NCBI RefSeq assembly: GCF_001723175.1
Contig: NC_064656.1
Coordinates: 1,984,001-2,048,000 of the forward strand
Direction: 5' to 3'
Source of the DNA: Penicillium oxalicum
Taxonomy: Eukaryota; Ascomycota; Eurotiomycetes; Eurotiales; Aspergillaceae
Length of the DNA: 64,000 nt
Numbering within the stretch: the first letter of the stretch is position 1; every line of letters starts with the position of its first letter. The notes under the pieces were generated by a model that saw only the letters and a program-made list of their open reading frames with translations, was not told the DNA's origin and searched no databases. Both the position numbers and the translations under genes were made by a program. Below are positions 9,712 through 23,310 of the stretch, one piece after another.

Positions 9712-12700
9712 ATGTCGCGCACTCCACTGCTTCGGACGTCGCCCGCGCTTGGCTCGTCCTCATACGGGGCAGTTCGGATTCCGCAAGACGAAGAGAATGA
9801 ACACGATCACGACAGGAGGGAGATACACGTTTCGCTGAGTGAGGACGAGTCTTCCGACGAAGTATCCCCCAGGCAGCTATCTCGGACCCGGGCGAATTGC
9901 GAGGATGGCGTCGGTGGTCCCTCTGGTGAAGCGCAACGACGATACCGGCGATCATCCCAATCGACGAAACCTTCGCAGTCTTCCAGTCAACGGCGGCGGC
10001 GGCGAAGAAGCAGTGTTCTCCATAGGGATGGACATAGTCGCCGACCATCGTCGGCCACGTCGGATGTGGGATTGGGGCCCGACTCCAAGTTCTCGTTCGC
10101 AACAGGGCTCGCGGTACCAGGAAGTCCGGTGTTGCAGGATACACTATCTTCCTCGCCGTGCATGACCACGGATGAGGAGGATGTTTTGGACACTGAAGAC
10201 GAGGACACGAAACCATTCGATGAAGACCCCCCGGATAATTCGCCGTAAGTGTGGTTCTAAATTGGCCTGGAGATGTAACTCTTGGCGTTCTGGCTTGCAA
10301 GTCATGCATACATGATTGACAGATGAGTGGATAGATATGCGCAAGTACGCGCAAGCGTCCCGGCGACAGATGACATTACTCTTTCGATCAATAGTGAGTA
10401 CTCGCCGTCGCTACGGGTCATCGAAATGGCCGGCCTCGAGTTCAACTCATGGTACGCCCACTGACATTATTCGTCCGTGTCTAGCACCTCGCATGTGGAT
10501 CCTTTCGTTGCTCTTTTCCTTGACGGGATCGGCCGCGAATCTGTTTTTCTCTCTCCGTTATCCGAGTGTGGCTATCACGCCCATCATTGCACTGGTTTTG
10601 GTCCACCCTTTGGGCAAATCCTGGGATGTGCTTCTGAAGCGGTCAGATGATCCGATTGAGGTGTTCGAGAACGGCACACTGAGCCGCCGGGACTTTTTAC
10701 TGAATGACACCAACATCGCGCATCTGAGCTGGCCGGTCAGATTGAGGCTTTGGCTTGGTCAAGGGCGGTGGAATGAAAAAGAGCACGCCTGCGTGTATAT
10801 CAGTAGTAATGTCTCCTTTGGATTCGCTTTTGCTACCGATGTGAGTCATATATGCCTAACAACCACGCCAATATTTCGACGGTCAGGGCTGACAGCAGTC
10901 TTCCACAGGTGATCGTTGAGCAACACAAATTTTATCACCAGGAGGTGCCTATTCTCTATCAACTGCTGCTCATCATCTCGACTCAAGTTCTGGGATATGC
11001 ATTTGCTGGACTGACCCGGCGATTTCTTGTTCGCCCTTCCGCCATGATCTGGCCCGGGACTCTGATGTCCACCGCCATGTTTTCGACCATGCACAGGTCC
11101 TCCAACAAGAAGGCGAATGGCTGGAGTATCTCCCGCTACAGGTTTTTTATCCTCGTGTGGGCGGCTGCATTCGTCTGGTATTTTGTTCCAGGCCTACTCA
11201 TGCCGGCACTGAGCTACTTCAATGTGGTGACTTGGTTTGCGCCTCAAAACGTCGTGGTCTCCAATTTGGTAAGTCCTGTGTACGGGGCTTCTCTCCCTGA
11301 AAGATCCTCCAACGCCTCTCTGACGGACATAGTTTGGGGTGGCGTCTGGACTCGGAATGTTGCCATTGACATTCGACTGGGCTCAAATTGCCTACATCGG
11401 ATCGCCCCTTCTCACGCCATGGTGGGCAGCGGCAAATATCGTCACCGGTCTGGTCGTAGTCATTTGGGTTATCGCGCCCATTCTGTGTCAGTGACCTATG
11501 GTTCCTCAATAGCATCGAAGATGTCGCTGACTGACTGGCTGATTACCACAGACTACAAGAATGTGCTCTTTTCCTCATATATGCCCATTCTCTCCACGGC
11601 AGTGTTTGATAATACCGGACGTCCTTATAACGTCAGCCGCATCCTGACGCCAGAGTTTCTCTTTGATCAGAAAGCGTACGAAGAGTACTCGCCGGTGTAC
11701 CTTCCCATCACTTACGTTCTATCCTACGGGGTCCAGTTTGCCGCGCTGACCTCCCTCGTTACTCACACCGTTTGCTGGTACGGAAAGGATATCCTGCACC
11801 AAACGCGCAAAGCCTTCGAGGAGCGAAAAGAGGTCCCCAACGTTGAGCCTTATCAGCCTCTGACAACACGGGACGAATCAAACTCCCCTTCACAACAAAG
11901 TCGGGAGCCATCACGAGTCAGCTCTCACGATCCGGGCCGTGAGTTGCCTCTCGGGACAGAAGACGTGCATTGCCGCCTGATGCGACGCTATGAGGATGCT
12001 CCTCTCGCGTGGTACTTGATTGTACTGGTCCTCATGCTGGTCATTGCCACCTACACGGTCGAGCAGTAAGTTTGCGCCCCTCAACCCGTGACAGATTCGG
12101 GCCACCACTGATGAGGGGGTCTTTCCCGCCATAGCTACCCTGTCCATCTGCCATGGTACGGCCTACTTCTGGCTCTCCTCATTACGAGCATCTTTTTCAT
12201 CCCTGTTGGTATCATCATGGCTGTGACCAACCAGCACAGCAGTCTCTATCTCATCTGCCAGCTTCTGTGTGGCATTGCGTTTCCCGGTCGACCAGTCGCC
12301 AACATGATCTTCGTGACTTACTCCTACATCAGCTCAGCCCAGGGCATCAAATTTTCGTCCGATCTCAAGCTCGGGCACTACATGAAAATTCCACCCCGCA
12401 TCCTGTTCGCTGTGCAAATGGTCGCCACTCTGGTCTCCAGTTTGACCCAGATTGGCGTACTCAACTGGATGTTTGCCTACATCCCGGGTCTCTGTACCCC
12501 TCAAGCCCTCAATGGGTTCAATTGTCCCATTGCACGCGTTCATTTCAACGGCAGTGTTCTCTGGGGCGTCGTTGGACCCCAGCGCTTCTTCGGTCCGGGT
12601 GGCCTATATCGCCCTCTTGTCTGGGCGTTCTTGATCGGAGCCGCGGCGCCCTTTGCAGCCTGGCTTTTGGGGCGTCACAGCAAAAAGAGTTTCTGGCGAA

Positions 12701-13029
12701 AAGTCAACTTCCCCATCCTCTTTGGCAGTCTTAGTTGGATACCCCCTGCAACCGGTCTCAATTTCTCTATTTGGGCACTGGTCTGCTTCTTGTTCAACTA
12801 TGTGATTCGTCGTCGCAGGACCGCTTGGTGGGAGAAGTACGCCATGACCCTCTCTGCGGCGTTGGACTCAGGTCTGGCCTTTGCAGTGGTGATTGTGTTT
12901 TTCTGTCTGGTATATCCCGGGTGGGTTGACGGGTTCAAGTGGTGGGGGACCGAGATCTATAAACAGGGTTGCGATTGGACGGCTTGCCCTTATAAACGTT
13001 TAGAACCTGGGCAAAAATTTGGGACATGA
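9712..13029 (+). CDS. OPT-family oligopeptide transporter
   Basis: Seven exons: 9712-10244, 10335-10393, 10485-10840, 10909-11268, 11333-11486, 11552-12065 and 12135-13029, with every phase consistent, giving 956 residues. The start is the first in-frame ATG. The ~190 N-terminal residues are hydrophilic, with Ser/Arg-rich and acidic blocks, and should be a cytoplasmic disordered tail. From TPRMWILSLLF on there are many hydrophobic spans typical of small-oligopeptide transporters, with the family landmarks SLRYPSV, HPLGKSWD, WPGTLMSTAMF, NVVTWFAPQN, CGIAFPGRPVANM and a Trp/Gly-rich end (SWIPPATGLNF, FKWWGTEIY). OPT proteins import tetra/pentapeptides, glutathione or metal-chelates by proton symport at the plasma membrane. 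The substrate is not readable. Length is near the upper end for the family because of the tail. Confidence 0.9.
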
Positions 13030-13559
13030 GACGATCGAGGGCATTGGGGGGTGCTTGGCACAGTTGGCCAATGCTGACGACTGATATGCTACATGAATAT
13101 ATGAATACAATGGCATGCGACTTCCGCTTATAGTCACGGCCCGATCATGTATTATACAGACTTTCTAAAATTTCAAATGATAACATAAGAACGAGCCTAG
13201 ACAATTCCATGTTCTTTTCGGTCTCTGACTGCATGTAGCATATTTTTCAGGTACGCAAACTGTCTTGCGGCCTTTTTTCCAGATCAGAAATGACCGGGCA
13301 GCAGACACTGGGCGATGTTTGTTGACCGCATCCCGCAGTGACGAAGGCGGCAGCAGGTGAGGATTACCTAAGCGTGTCATCACTGCCCAGCCCGGGCCCG
13401 CGCTGGAACCTCCAACTCTCACCTCACCATCCGCCTCTTGTCCGTCTTCGTTTCATCAAGTCGACCCGGCCTCGTCTTTCCCTCGTTGGTGGATGCGCTG
13501 TAATATCGCTCAACGGATCAAAGCGGACGTGATCACTTTCATTCCTCACCACAGGGACC
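13030..13559. other. Intergenic region between OPT transporter and TFIIF alpha
   Basis: 530 bp: the 3' flank of the transporter and the TFIIF alpha promoter. No RNA gene, repeat or supported ORF was seen. Confidence 0.5.
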
Positions 13560-15922
13560 ATGTCGACTCCAGGTAACGCCTCCAACGGCCCGACCCCAAC
13601 CGGACCCAACGGCGGTCCTCCTCCTCCGATGAGGCTTCGCCGCCCCAAAAACGCCGGCGATCCTCTGGTCCGACCTAAGCGACGACCGGCGCGACCTCTT
13701 GGAGTTGCCCCCGGTGCCGGTGCGACTGTAGCCTCAAAGACCCTGCCCTCGCACCCTTCCTCTGTTCACGGCCCTGCGCCTCAGCCAAAGCTTCCAGCTA
13801 CTCGACCGCCTGCCGCCCCGGATGCACGCTCCGTCAATGGATTCAGTGGACCATTGCTCTCCGAGAAATACGTTGATTACCCTCTCGTCACCACTCGGAA
13901 AGCTTTGCGCGAAGGACTCAAACATCACATTGCCCGTTTTGCCGCCAAGAAAGCCATTGATCCACGCGATGAATCCCAGTTTACACGACCCGTCCGACTT
14001 CATCGCCGCGACCCACGAGCTCGAACTCACGAGCATCACGGCCAGAAGATGGTCGGCCCTGATGGCCAGCAGTTGGATGAGGCGGAGCGAGAAGCTCTCG
14101 AGGCCCGCAAAGCCGCGCGGGAGAAAGAACGAGCGGAGAATTTGGCGCAGATCGCGCCATCAGTGGGATCAACGGCAAAGAGACCAAATGCACCCAAGCA
14201 GAAGACACAGCAGGTGTTCAAGTCGGACATGACCAAGGAGGAAATCGCCCGAGCTCGGATCAAGTACGAAGAAGCTCTGCCGTGGCACCTGGAGGACTTT
14301 GATAATCGCAATGTCTGGGTGGGCAACTACGAGGCTGCCTTGTCGGAGACATATGCCGTGATCGTGTTTGAGAATAACAAAATGCGAATGATTCCTGCCG
14401 AGAAGTGGTACAAATTCACTGCCAAGCAGCAGTTCAAGGCGTTGACGATCGAAGAAGCCGAGAAATTCATGTCGAAGCGCATCAAGGATCCGAGATGGTT
14501 CATGGAAAAACAAAAGGAAATTCAAGCGAAGAAAGAACTGGAGAGCTATGCCAAAATCCACAAGGTGTATGCCGGAAAGTCGGGCGGGATGTCGGGCAGG
14601 GAAGGCCTGGAGGCTAGCGAAATGGACTTTGAAGAGGACCGATTCGCCGATGACGAGGAGCATGCCGATCTGTTCAACGACGAGCAGGATGAAGATACAA
14701 AAGCCGCCGAGCGGCGTATCAAAGAAGACCAATTGAAGGCCAACGTCTTTGACCTGAAGAACGAAAAGGATTATGAAGATGAAGAAGAACGAGAGAAACG
14801 GGAGCGAGAAGCGCGCCGCACATTTGGCAAAAAAGTTCGCAAAGCTCTCAAGAAGCGAGAGCGAAACTTTGACTACAGCAGTGGCTCTGACGCGAATCCA
14901 TACACGGACGAAGAGGTGAGAACGTATCATCTTTCAAACTATTGTTGCCGTACCGGTACTGACGCTATTTTTTTTCTCTTTCGGCAGAGCTCTGATGATA
15001 GCGAGGTGGAGCGACAAAAGGAAGAAGAGAAAGCCCAAAAGGAAAAGGAAAAGGATTCGGCCGTGTCCACCAAGGGCAGCAACACACCTTCTGGCCGACC
15101 CAAGCATACTGATGCCTTGAAAAAGCCCACCGGGTCTCGAAAGCGACTGGGATCCCCTGGCTCAGATGCAAGCGGTACTGACACCTCTCGAAAGAAGGCG
15201 AAGAACAAGCATCAGACCTCCGCACCCACTTCGCGTCCAATGTCCCCCTCTGCAGTACAGGTGAGCCAATCCTCTAGGTCTCATTCCCAGTTGTTGCATT
15301 TTCCGCCTAGACTAATCAATCATATAGCCTGGTAAGAAACGCATGCGAGATGATACTCCCGGCCTCACTGGCTCCGGCAGCGAGATCGATATCGACGCTC
15401 GATCTGGAGGCGAGCTGGTTGAAAATGGCAAATTCAAGAAACTGAAACTGATTCTCCCCCCAGCCGCTTCCCGTAGTGGCACCCCTCAAGGATCCCGAGC
15501 CACCAGTCCCGTTGCCGGTCACCAATTCCCTGGCAGCCGAGCTGCAAGCCCCGATGGCATTCGAGGCAAGTCTCTTCTCTCCTCTCCTCTCTCCCTCTTC
15601 GGTGACCCGTCTTCCGCACCCATTCCCAGAAGAGTTTTGCACTTTCTGGAAGGGCTATACTAATGCTCTCCCCGTGGAAGTCTCAGGCGCCGGCCGCTCC
15701 ACTCCTGTCCCATCAAACCAGCCCTTCCCTACCCCGGCCGAAATCCACGCTGCGATTCCAGCCACTGGTATCACCAGTTCCGACCTTTTGCGAATCTTCC
15801 GCCCTCGTATTGGTGAGTCCAAGGAGAATCATCGCCGTTTCATTGCCATCGTGAAGGATGTTGGCTTGTACGGTAAAGAGGACCGTCTCCTGCGCCCTGG
15901 CACTTGGAAACCCACTCAGTAA
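13560..15922 (+). CDS. TFG1: Transcription initiation factor IIF, alpha subunit (RAP74)
   Basis: Exons 13560-14915, 14988-15260, 15328-15565 and 15687-15922 give 700 residues. The N-terminus is Pro/Arg-rich; residues ~100-320 hold the RAP74 dimerisation region (YPLVTTRKALREGLKHH, LPWHLEDFDNRNVWVGNYE, MRMIPAEKWYKF). An acidic/basic charged linker follows, and the last ~70 residues are the RAP74 winged helix (PTPAEIHAAIPATGITSSDLLRIF...KEDRLLRP). TFIIF binds RNA polymerase II in the preinitiation complex. Intron 1 is 72 nt with no in-frame stop, so retention would keep the frame. The last junction needs a GC-AG intron (GCAAGT donor at 15566, acceptor ending 15686, branch-point-like TACTAAT just before it); without it the frame ends before the conserved C-terminal domain. 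Confidence 0.88.
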
Positions 15923-16967
15923 ACACACACACACCCCCCCTGTTACGCGGATGCGTCGATGAAGATGATCATCTAAGCACATTGCACGAGTTTGAGAGGT
16001 TCTAGATACGGGATTGCTATCCTTCTCATCAGGTCCAGACGGGAGTTGGGCGAATCGATTGGATTGTACGATTAGATTACCTTGTGCAATGAACAACTAC
16101 CCTACCTCCGCTGTTGGTAGCCAAGGATTGATGGGTTAAAAAAGAAAAAATCAGACCCCCTTTGATGAATGAATACCAATCTATCAGGAAACAATCAGGC
16201 CAGTCAATACCTAGGTACAGCGCACTTTTCCTATACATAGGATGTCCGTCCACATCCCTCATGTCCCGTCCTAGTTTATCTTCATGTCCATGTTTCGATA
16301 TATTGAATTACGTGGGACGACATGAACTTTGCTGCCGTCCGTCGCCCGGACACTCAATCAGACAACGACGTAGCGGCGTGGCTACGTCCTGTATGTAAGC
16401 CCGGGCTGTTGATGCTAATTGAGGATTTATTAGGTAGCACCTAGTCAGATGTGTAAATCCAAGGTACAAGGCAATTCATGACAATGTGTAATCAAAACAC
16501 AGAGCGAACCCGACGTTCTATGAGGAATTTTTTGTTGAATTGGTCAAAAGTGTATATAGTCTAAAGAGCAGCACTTTGCAAATGTATTGAGAGCGAAAAA
16601 AAAGAAAAATAAAAAATGACGGGGATGGAAACGAAACAGCAAGCCAGAGAGACCAACACAGATATACATGCATCAAACATATAAGGATGAAAATTGGAGA
16701 CGAGATCAACAGCGCCAAGTGGAGAAAAGATCTTTGCAGATAATAGAAAGACATATCACATCACACGAACCAAAGGGGGTGGAAGGGGCAGGCTTCGAAG
16801 GCCCATTCTAACGGATCAGATAAAATGTCGAGAGAAACCCCCTCCAAAAAGAAACACAACAATGACAAGTGCGACCCAACCGATCGCAATGGGGAATCAC
16901 ATCACACCGCAACAGACCAAGACAAAACAACGCACAAGTGCCAGAAAAAAAACAAGGAGGCGACTTC
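15923..16967. other. Convergent 3' intergenic region, TFIIF alpha / FAS1
   Basis: 1045 bp between two convergent stop codons. It contains an AC-rich tail after the TFIIF alpha stop and A-rich blocks. No supported gene was seen; small ORFs lack recognisable domains. Confidence 0.5.
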
Positions 16968-19900
16968 TTACGCCTCACGGGCAGCATTCTCAGTGCCTTG
17001 CTCGTACTTTTCCCAGTTGGCCAGAATGGCAGCAATACGGGGAGAGTTGGTGAGGCGGTACACATCCTCGAAGTACTCCTTGGTGATCTCGAAAGGACGG
17101 GCTGTGACGTTGGGAATGTACTTGCCGACAAGCTTGGAGGGGTCGATGGTGGTCTTGTTGATCTTCTTGAGCAGGAAAGAACGGAAGGGCTTGACGCCAG
17201 AGCGCAGGAATGTGCTGTGGAAGGGAACATCAATGCCCTTGAGGGGGATGGTGGCAAATCCACGCTCCAACTGGATGGGTCGAGGCTTGGCCTCGGTCTG
17301 CTTGACACACTCCTGGATAATGCTGACCAGGTGAGCCTTCAGATCCTCGAGAGACATGCTCTGCATGAGGGCAGGGATGTCGATGTTCTGGGCCTTGAGG
17401 AAGTTGAGCAGGTTGGTCAGGCAGTCAAGAGCGCGGAGCTGTAAGAAAAATGCATTAGAATTATGATCATTTCGAAAGGCGCGGACATGGGGCGGAGAAA
17501 CGGGACAAAGAACTTACATCTCCAGCGGCGACGTATTGCATGTTGGCAACGTTGTAGTTGACAATCTCCAGAAGCCAACCGGTCTGCTCGGAAATAACCT
17601 CAACGACGTACTGCAGGGCCTGCTCGTTGAAGGTCTTGGAGATACGGCTAGGGTTGACAGCACACATGGAATAGTTGGAGCGACCCTGCTCGTCACGCTC
17701 GACAGCGACTTGCATGGTCAAACCACGGTAGAACACAACGGAGACCAAGCTCTCAATGGGCATGACATCGGCAAGTGCAGCCAGCGCGGAGTATTCACCA
17801 AGAGAGTGACCAGCAAAGCTGCTGTCGCGCTGAACCAAACCCTTGGAGCGCATGTCCTCGAAGCTGGCCTTCTCCATGAGGGTCAGAGCAGGCTGGGTGA
17901 ACTGTGTGGCCGACAGGAGACCAGTGGGAGAACGGTAGGTGTAAGAAGCAGTGTTCTCATCAACCTCCTTGAAGATCTTCTCGGACTTGATGGAACCATC
18001 GGCGTTGACTGACTCGAAGGTCATGGCCATGTAGTTCTGGCGAATAGCCTTACCACGGGGGCCACCAAAGTAGACAGTCAGCTCCTTAGGATTGTTCTTG
18101 ACAATATCGATGATGGAGAGGCCATAGTTCTCCAGGAAGTGACGGTCGGCACGGTCCCACACTTCACGAGCAACGGGGCTGCTGGCATAGAGTTCCATAC
18201 CCATACCCTGTTCCTGAGAACCTTGGCCGGTGAAGACGTAGGAGGTCACGGGCTGCTCGACCTCAGCCTCACCGGTGAGGACCTTCTCCTCGGTCTCCTT
18301 GTTCATGGCCTCAACCTTGATGATCTTGCGACCAGCGATCATACCAACGTGCTGCAGCTTAACAGTGATCATGTCATTGGGCAAAACCATGCCAACGAGA
18401 GAAACTTGGAAGCCACGGACACGACCAATGTTGTTCTCGGCAGCCCAGGTCTCAACAAGCGAACGCACAGCGGCGCTGCTGTACATGCCATGAGTGATGG
18501 TGCCGGGCAGGTTGGCGTAGCTGGAGAAGACACGAGAGACGTGGATGGGGTTGTAGTCGCCGGACACACGGGCATAGGTTTCGTTGGAAGCCGGGGCGCG
18601 CAGTTCCAGAGCGGTCTTTCCAGAGAGCGGAATAGGGTTCTCAAAGTAGACAGGCTGTTCAATGGAGGTACCATTGCGCTGCAGGTAGTCAATGACGGGG
18701 TTACCGTGAGACACACCAGCCTCGTATTCGACAGAAGCCACCTGGATGACCTCCTTGGTAGGCAGCTCCAGAAGGACCTGACCGATGGTTTGAACGTTGC
18801 TGAAGACAGTCTGATTCTTGAAGCGGATCAAGGACTGGAGGCGGAAGGTAAGAGTCTGGCCCAAGAGCTCAGTTTCGGACTCATCCATGCGGAACCACTC
18901 CTTGGAGCGGAGAATAGCAACATCACGGCTGGTAGCGAGGTGGACCTGCATGGGCACCTCATCCTTACGCTGGAAGGTGTTCTCGAAGTCGGTGTATGCA
19001 CCGCGGTACAGGAACTGACTGGTGACCTGCATAACGGGCTCGCCGTTTCGCTTCAACGTACCGCAGACCTCGACCATCTTACCGGATTCCTGGTTGATGA
19101 CGGCATTGATCTGGGCAGTGGTGTCCAACACATCGCCAACCTTCAGAGGCTGAGCTCCAGGGAGCATCTTGAAGCCGTTAGACAGGTGAACCAGCTTGAG
19201 AAGATCGCCGTCGATGGTGCGGGGGAAGATTGGCTTGGTGATGGCCTTCCAGCCAGCAACGATAGCAAAGTCCATGGGAGCATAAACCTCCTTGCCGGGA
19301 CGCTCAACGAAAGCCTCGCCAGTATTGCCAACAGCGTGAACGAAATCAGCAACAGCCTGGCTGGTGATGGTCTCACGACCACCGTCGAAGGTGGCAGTAG
19401 TAGGGGTATCGAAAGGCACGTTCTTGTCACCGAACCAGATACGGTAGTAAAACTCCTTGATGCGGTCATTGCGGTCTCCCATAACCTCGCGGATGGGAGC
19501 ATAGCCAGCCTCGGGGTGGTAAGTGAAGAGGAAGGTCAGAGGGACGACACCACCTTCCGCAGTGCGGCCCTCGAACATACTCAGAGCAATTTGGCCATTC
19601 TCGTTCATCTTTGCCTCGACCGTCTTAACGAGCTTGCCGGACTGGTAGGGCTCGCGCACGCTCACGACAGTCTTGGCTGGCTCGTCGGGGTTGGTGATCT
19701 CCACAAAGAGGCCGGCGGTAGGAGCCACGACGCGCTTCATGGGGTTGGTCTGGAACCGGTGGCCCTGGACGAACACATCCGCCAAGAAAAGAGCGTGACG
19801 CCACGAGTAGGTCTTGCCAGCCAACAGACGGAGCCAGCGATCCGAGCTCGGCAGGTCGGTAGAGGACGAGGACAAGCGGAAGCTGATCTTGTTGGCCTCC

Positions 19901-22900
19901 TCGGAGACGGTGAGACCCTCGGCCTCACGCTCGTCCACATTGTCCACAAGCTTGCCACCAAAGTATTCAATGGTGGGGATCTTGGACTTGTCATTGCCGT
20001 AGACGTCGCGAAGCAGGCCGGCGATGTGACCATTATGGATACCATCCAGGATGTCCTTGACGGGCTCATCAATGACATTCGAGAAGCGAGCGGCCATGGG
20101 ACCCTGCAGAATACACACACGGCCGACATCCTGGTCAACAACAGCCTCAAGGTCCTCGCTCTGCCAGAGAGAGTCCTTCTTGAAGAAGTATTCAAAGTTC
20201 TCGTCAAGAACAGGGACGAACGGCACGGGCTTTTGGCCACGGCGCTGGCAGAGCAGCAGGAAGTGGTGAACATCCTGGGCGTTAATCAGCTGCTTGGCGG
20301 CATCGGGGTACGCGGCCAGGATATTGTCGACGGCAGGGTAGGGGGTATCCAGCTCGGAGTAGTTCTGGAGAAGCGAAGCCTTGCCACTGGCGGTGGTGAA
20401 GCGCTCCTCAACACGGCGCAAGAAGTCGCCAGTCAGACGCTTGAGCGAGTCGTCGATCCAACGAGACTCGTGCTTAACGTACATCAAGTCGACCATGCGG
20501 TGGACAACTTCGGCGTAGGTCATGTCCTCAAGATCGACAGTTTCACCGGCAGCGTTGCGACCGAACCAGACCTTGGAGAAGTCGTCGTTAAGCTTCTTGA
20601 TGATGTAGTTGCGCATCTTTTTCAATTCAGGAACTCGCTTAGCCTTGTCGAGCTTGAAAATCTTCTGGTCCATCTCCTGCCAGAACAACACACCACGAGT
20701 AGCGAGCTTGTGGATCGGCTCTCCCATCTCGGACAACACAGTGACAACGCCGCCGGCGGCACCCTTGTAGGTCTTTTCCCATTCATCATTGCCAACACCG
20801 GGGGCATCGGCAATAGCCTTCTTCGCATTCTTTGAGGTGTGAGCCTCTTTAGCAATCATCATGCGGCTACCAAACAAGCAACCGTCAAAAGGCATTGGGG
20901 GATAACCGTATTTGGCAGACCAGGCACCCGAAAGATAGGGGTAGGTATCCTCTGCGCCACCGAAGCCACTACCGGCAACCAGAACGATGTTGTCCTGCTT
21001 GCGAATACGGCCGTACATCTGGAGAATAGGCTGGTGGAAGTCCTCGAAAGAGTGGTGACCACCACCACGTCCACCAGTCCACTGCAGGATAATGGGGAAC
21101 TTCGGGTTGGCCTTGGCGATATTGATAACCTGCTGGATAGCGTCACCAGAGCCGGGCTTGAAGGCAATGTGCTTGATTCCCAAGGTCTCAATGTACTCGT
21201 TGGCGACCTCGATGGAAGGCACACCGGCACCGATAGTCAGACCCTCAATAGGCACACCCTCGGCGCGCAGACGACCGATCAGAGGAATCTGCCAGGCCAT
21301 AGCGCGAGGGTTGACGTAGATCAAATTGACGGTAATACCGCGTCCGGGCGGGATGACCTTCTCGATCTTGTTGAGAGCGGCAGTCATCGTCTTCGCATTG
21401 TAGTAACCACCACCAGCCAACTCAATGTGATAGCCCGCGTTCATGGTTGCAGCCACAAAGTCCCAGGCAACGGTGGTGGGGGTCATACCGGCCACCATAA
21501 CGGGGGGGATGCCCAGAAGACGACTCATCTTGGTATCGACATAGGTCTCGCCAGTAGAAGTTTGCACCAGACGCGGGCCATGTTCTTTGACCCAGTCCAC
21601 GGCGTATCTGACCGAGTGCTCATCCCGGTCGAAGAGCTCTGGCTTGTATCCAACCTCGGCGTTGGTACCATCCATTTCACCAGCCAGAATGACGCGAACA
21701 CCAGTACCGTCCTTGTTGCGGTTCGTCAGAACACCCAAGCCAGAGATTCCACCGGGACCAAAGTCAACAATGTGGGTGGCGCCCGGGAAGACAGTGGCCT
21801 GCTCCCAGTTCACAGCATCGTGGGTGATCATGCGAATCAGAGCAGGCACGGCATTCTCATCACCGAGCTCGCGAAGGTCCTCGCCAGTCTTCGTGTTGAA
21901 CACGGGGATCTGAAGGGATTTGGCGGGGATCTCGACCACATCTTCCAGGTCCTCCAAGATACGGTCGTAGGCGGAAGAGAGGTACTGGCTGTGGAATGGA
22001 GCAGTGATAGGCAGGAAGCGGTTGACAAAGCGGACCTTGCGCTGCGTGAATGGTACGCGGTTCTGGTCCAGTCCCGTGGGGGCCTTGACCTTGCGGAGAC
22101 GCAAGTTCAGACCGTAGAGGGAGATAGGGGGGCCCGTCACGACGAAATTCCGAGCACTGTTGACGAGGGAGATGGCGATGTGGCGATCCTCGGGTAAGTG
22201 TTGGTTGGTAGCATCAATGTGCTCCTGGACCGCACTGAGGGACAAGTCGCGAATGGACAGCATGGGGGTCGGAGTGCCCTCACCGTTCTCGACCGAGTCT
22301 TGGAGCACGGAGGGGGCCAGAGAAGTGCGAGGATAGGCCTGCTGGCTGCGCAGACCGATCCAGAACAGCATGGTCAATGCATTGCGAGCAGCTTTGGCAA
22401 AAGATTCCCAGCTGGTCGCAGTAGCGATGGCGGCCGCGGTGACGACACCTTGGGAGTGACCAGTTGTACCACGGATGCGCTCCACGAGATCACCAGGCTG
22501 CTGTCCCAGGACCTTGCAGGTCACGGTGTAGTGAGCCAATTGGACGAGACCGATCAGGGGCAGACTGACGGGGGCCGACACGAGGTAGTCGGTATCTGGC
22601 TGGGTGTCTCGGTCTCGCAACCAGCGCATAATGTCGAGGCCCTTGGGATAAAGCTTGCTCGCCTCGGGCTCGCGAGACAGAGTCTGCAGAAGCTCCGCGG
22701 AGGACACGATCAGGTCCTCCACGAAAGAGGGGTAGGTCGTGTAGACGGTTCGCAGCTCGTCAAAGTACTCCTCAATGTTACCCTGGCCGCCAAACACGGT
22801 ATAGATGCCCGCCGCGTCGTCTGAAGCCGCACGGAAGAGTGCCGAGTCGTACGGCTTGGTGGGGCGGTTGGCGGCCGCGCGACCAGCATAGTAGGCTTGA

Positions 22901-23310
22901 ACGACCTGGTTCTTCTTGACCACAATGCTAGAGAGGGCAGCGGCCACGGCGTGGACGTCATTGCCGCGCATGAACGCTCTTTCGAATTCGTTCATGACGA
23001 GCTTCAGAACTTCCAAGTAGCTGCCTTGGGCGTCGTCCTCGCCCTCCTCGACCTCGTGAGCAACATGGCCAATGTAGCGGGCGACCAATTCCACGACGGA
23101 GGATGGCTCGTCATCCTGGGCCAATTCATCCGTGGGCTCGGGTAATGATGTGGTGAAACTGTCCTTCAGCTGGGAGGCATGGAAATGGAGCGAGGTGGGG
23201 ACGAGGAAGGAGAACTCGAGAGAGCCGTGTGAGAGGATGAGTGGGCGCAGCGACTGCGAGGACCGAGGCGTGTTGATACCAGTCTGAGGACCGGTGGATG
23301 TGCCGTACAT
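16968..23310 (-). CDS. FAS1: Fatty acid synthase subunit beta
   Basis: Two exons on the minus strand, 23310-17518 and 17438-16968 (donor GTAAGT, acceptor TTACAG), give 2087 residues, normal for fungal FAS beta. Domain order is acetyltransferase (GHSQG, Ser286), FMN enoyl reductase ([29 protein letters not shown]), double-hotdog dehydratase ([13 protein letters not shown]...THGMYSS) and malonyl/palmitoyl transferase ([10 protein letters not shown], Ser1836). It supplies priming, loading, dehydration, second reduction and product release in the cytosolic alpha6-beta6 complex that makes palmitoyl/stearoyl-CoA. The partner FAS2 is the divergent neighbour. Codon choice is strongly biased, leaving an antisense frame open for ~900 codons, as expected of a highly expressed gene. 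In Aspergillus nomenclature the beta subunit is usually fasB. A secondary-metabolism FAS (HexB-like) is unlikely without a polyketide synthase nearby. Confidence 0.97.

Noticed and set aside
18139..20835. 898-codon open frame on the plus strand
   Set aside because: Exactly antisense to FAS1; its Leu/Val/Asp/Gly-rich composition is the mirror of biased codons in a highly expressed gene and it has no domain.
20839..22197. 452-codon open frame on the plus strand
   Set aside because: Antisense to FAS1 with the same codon-bias explanation.
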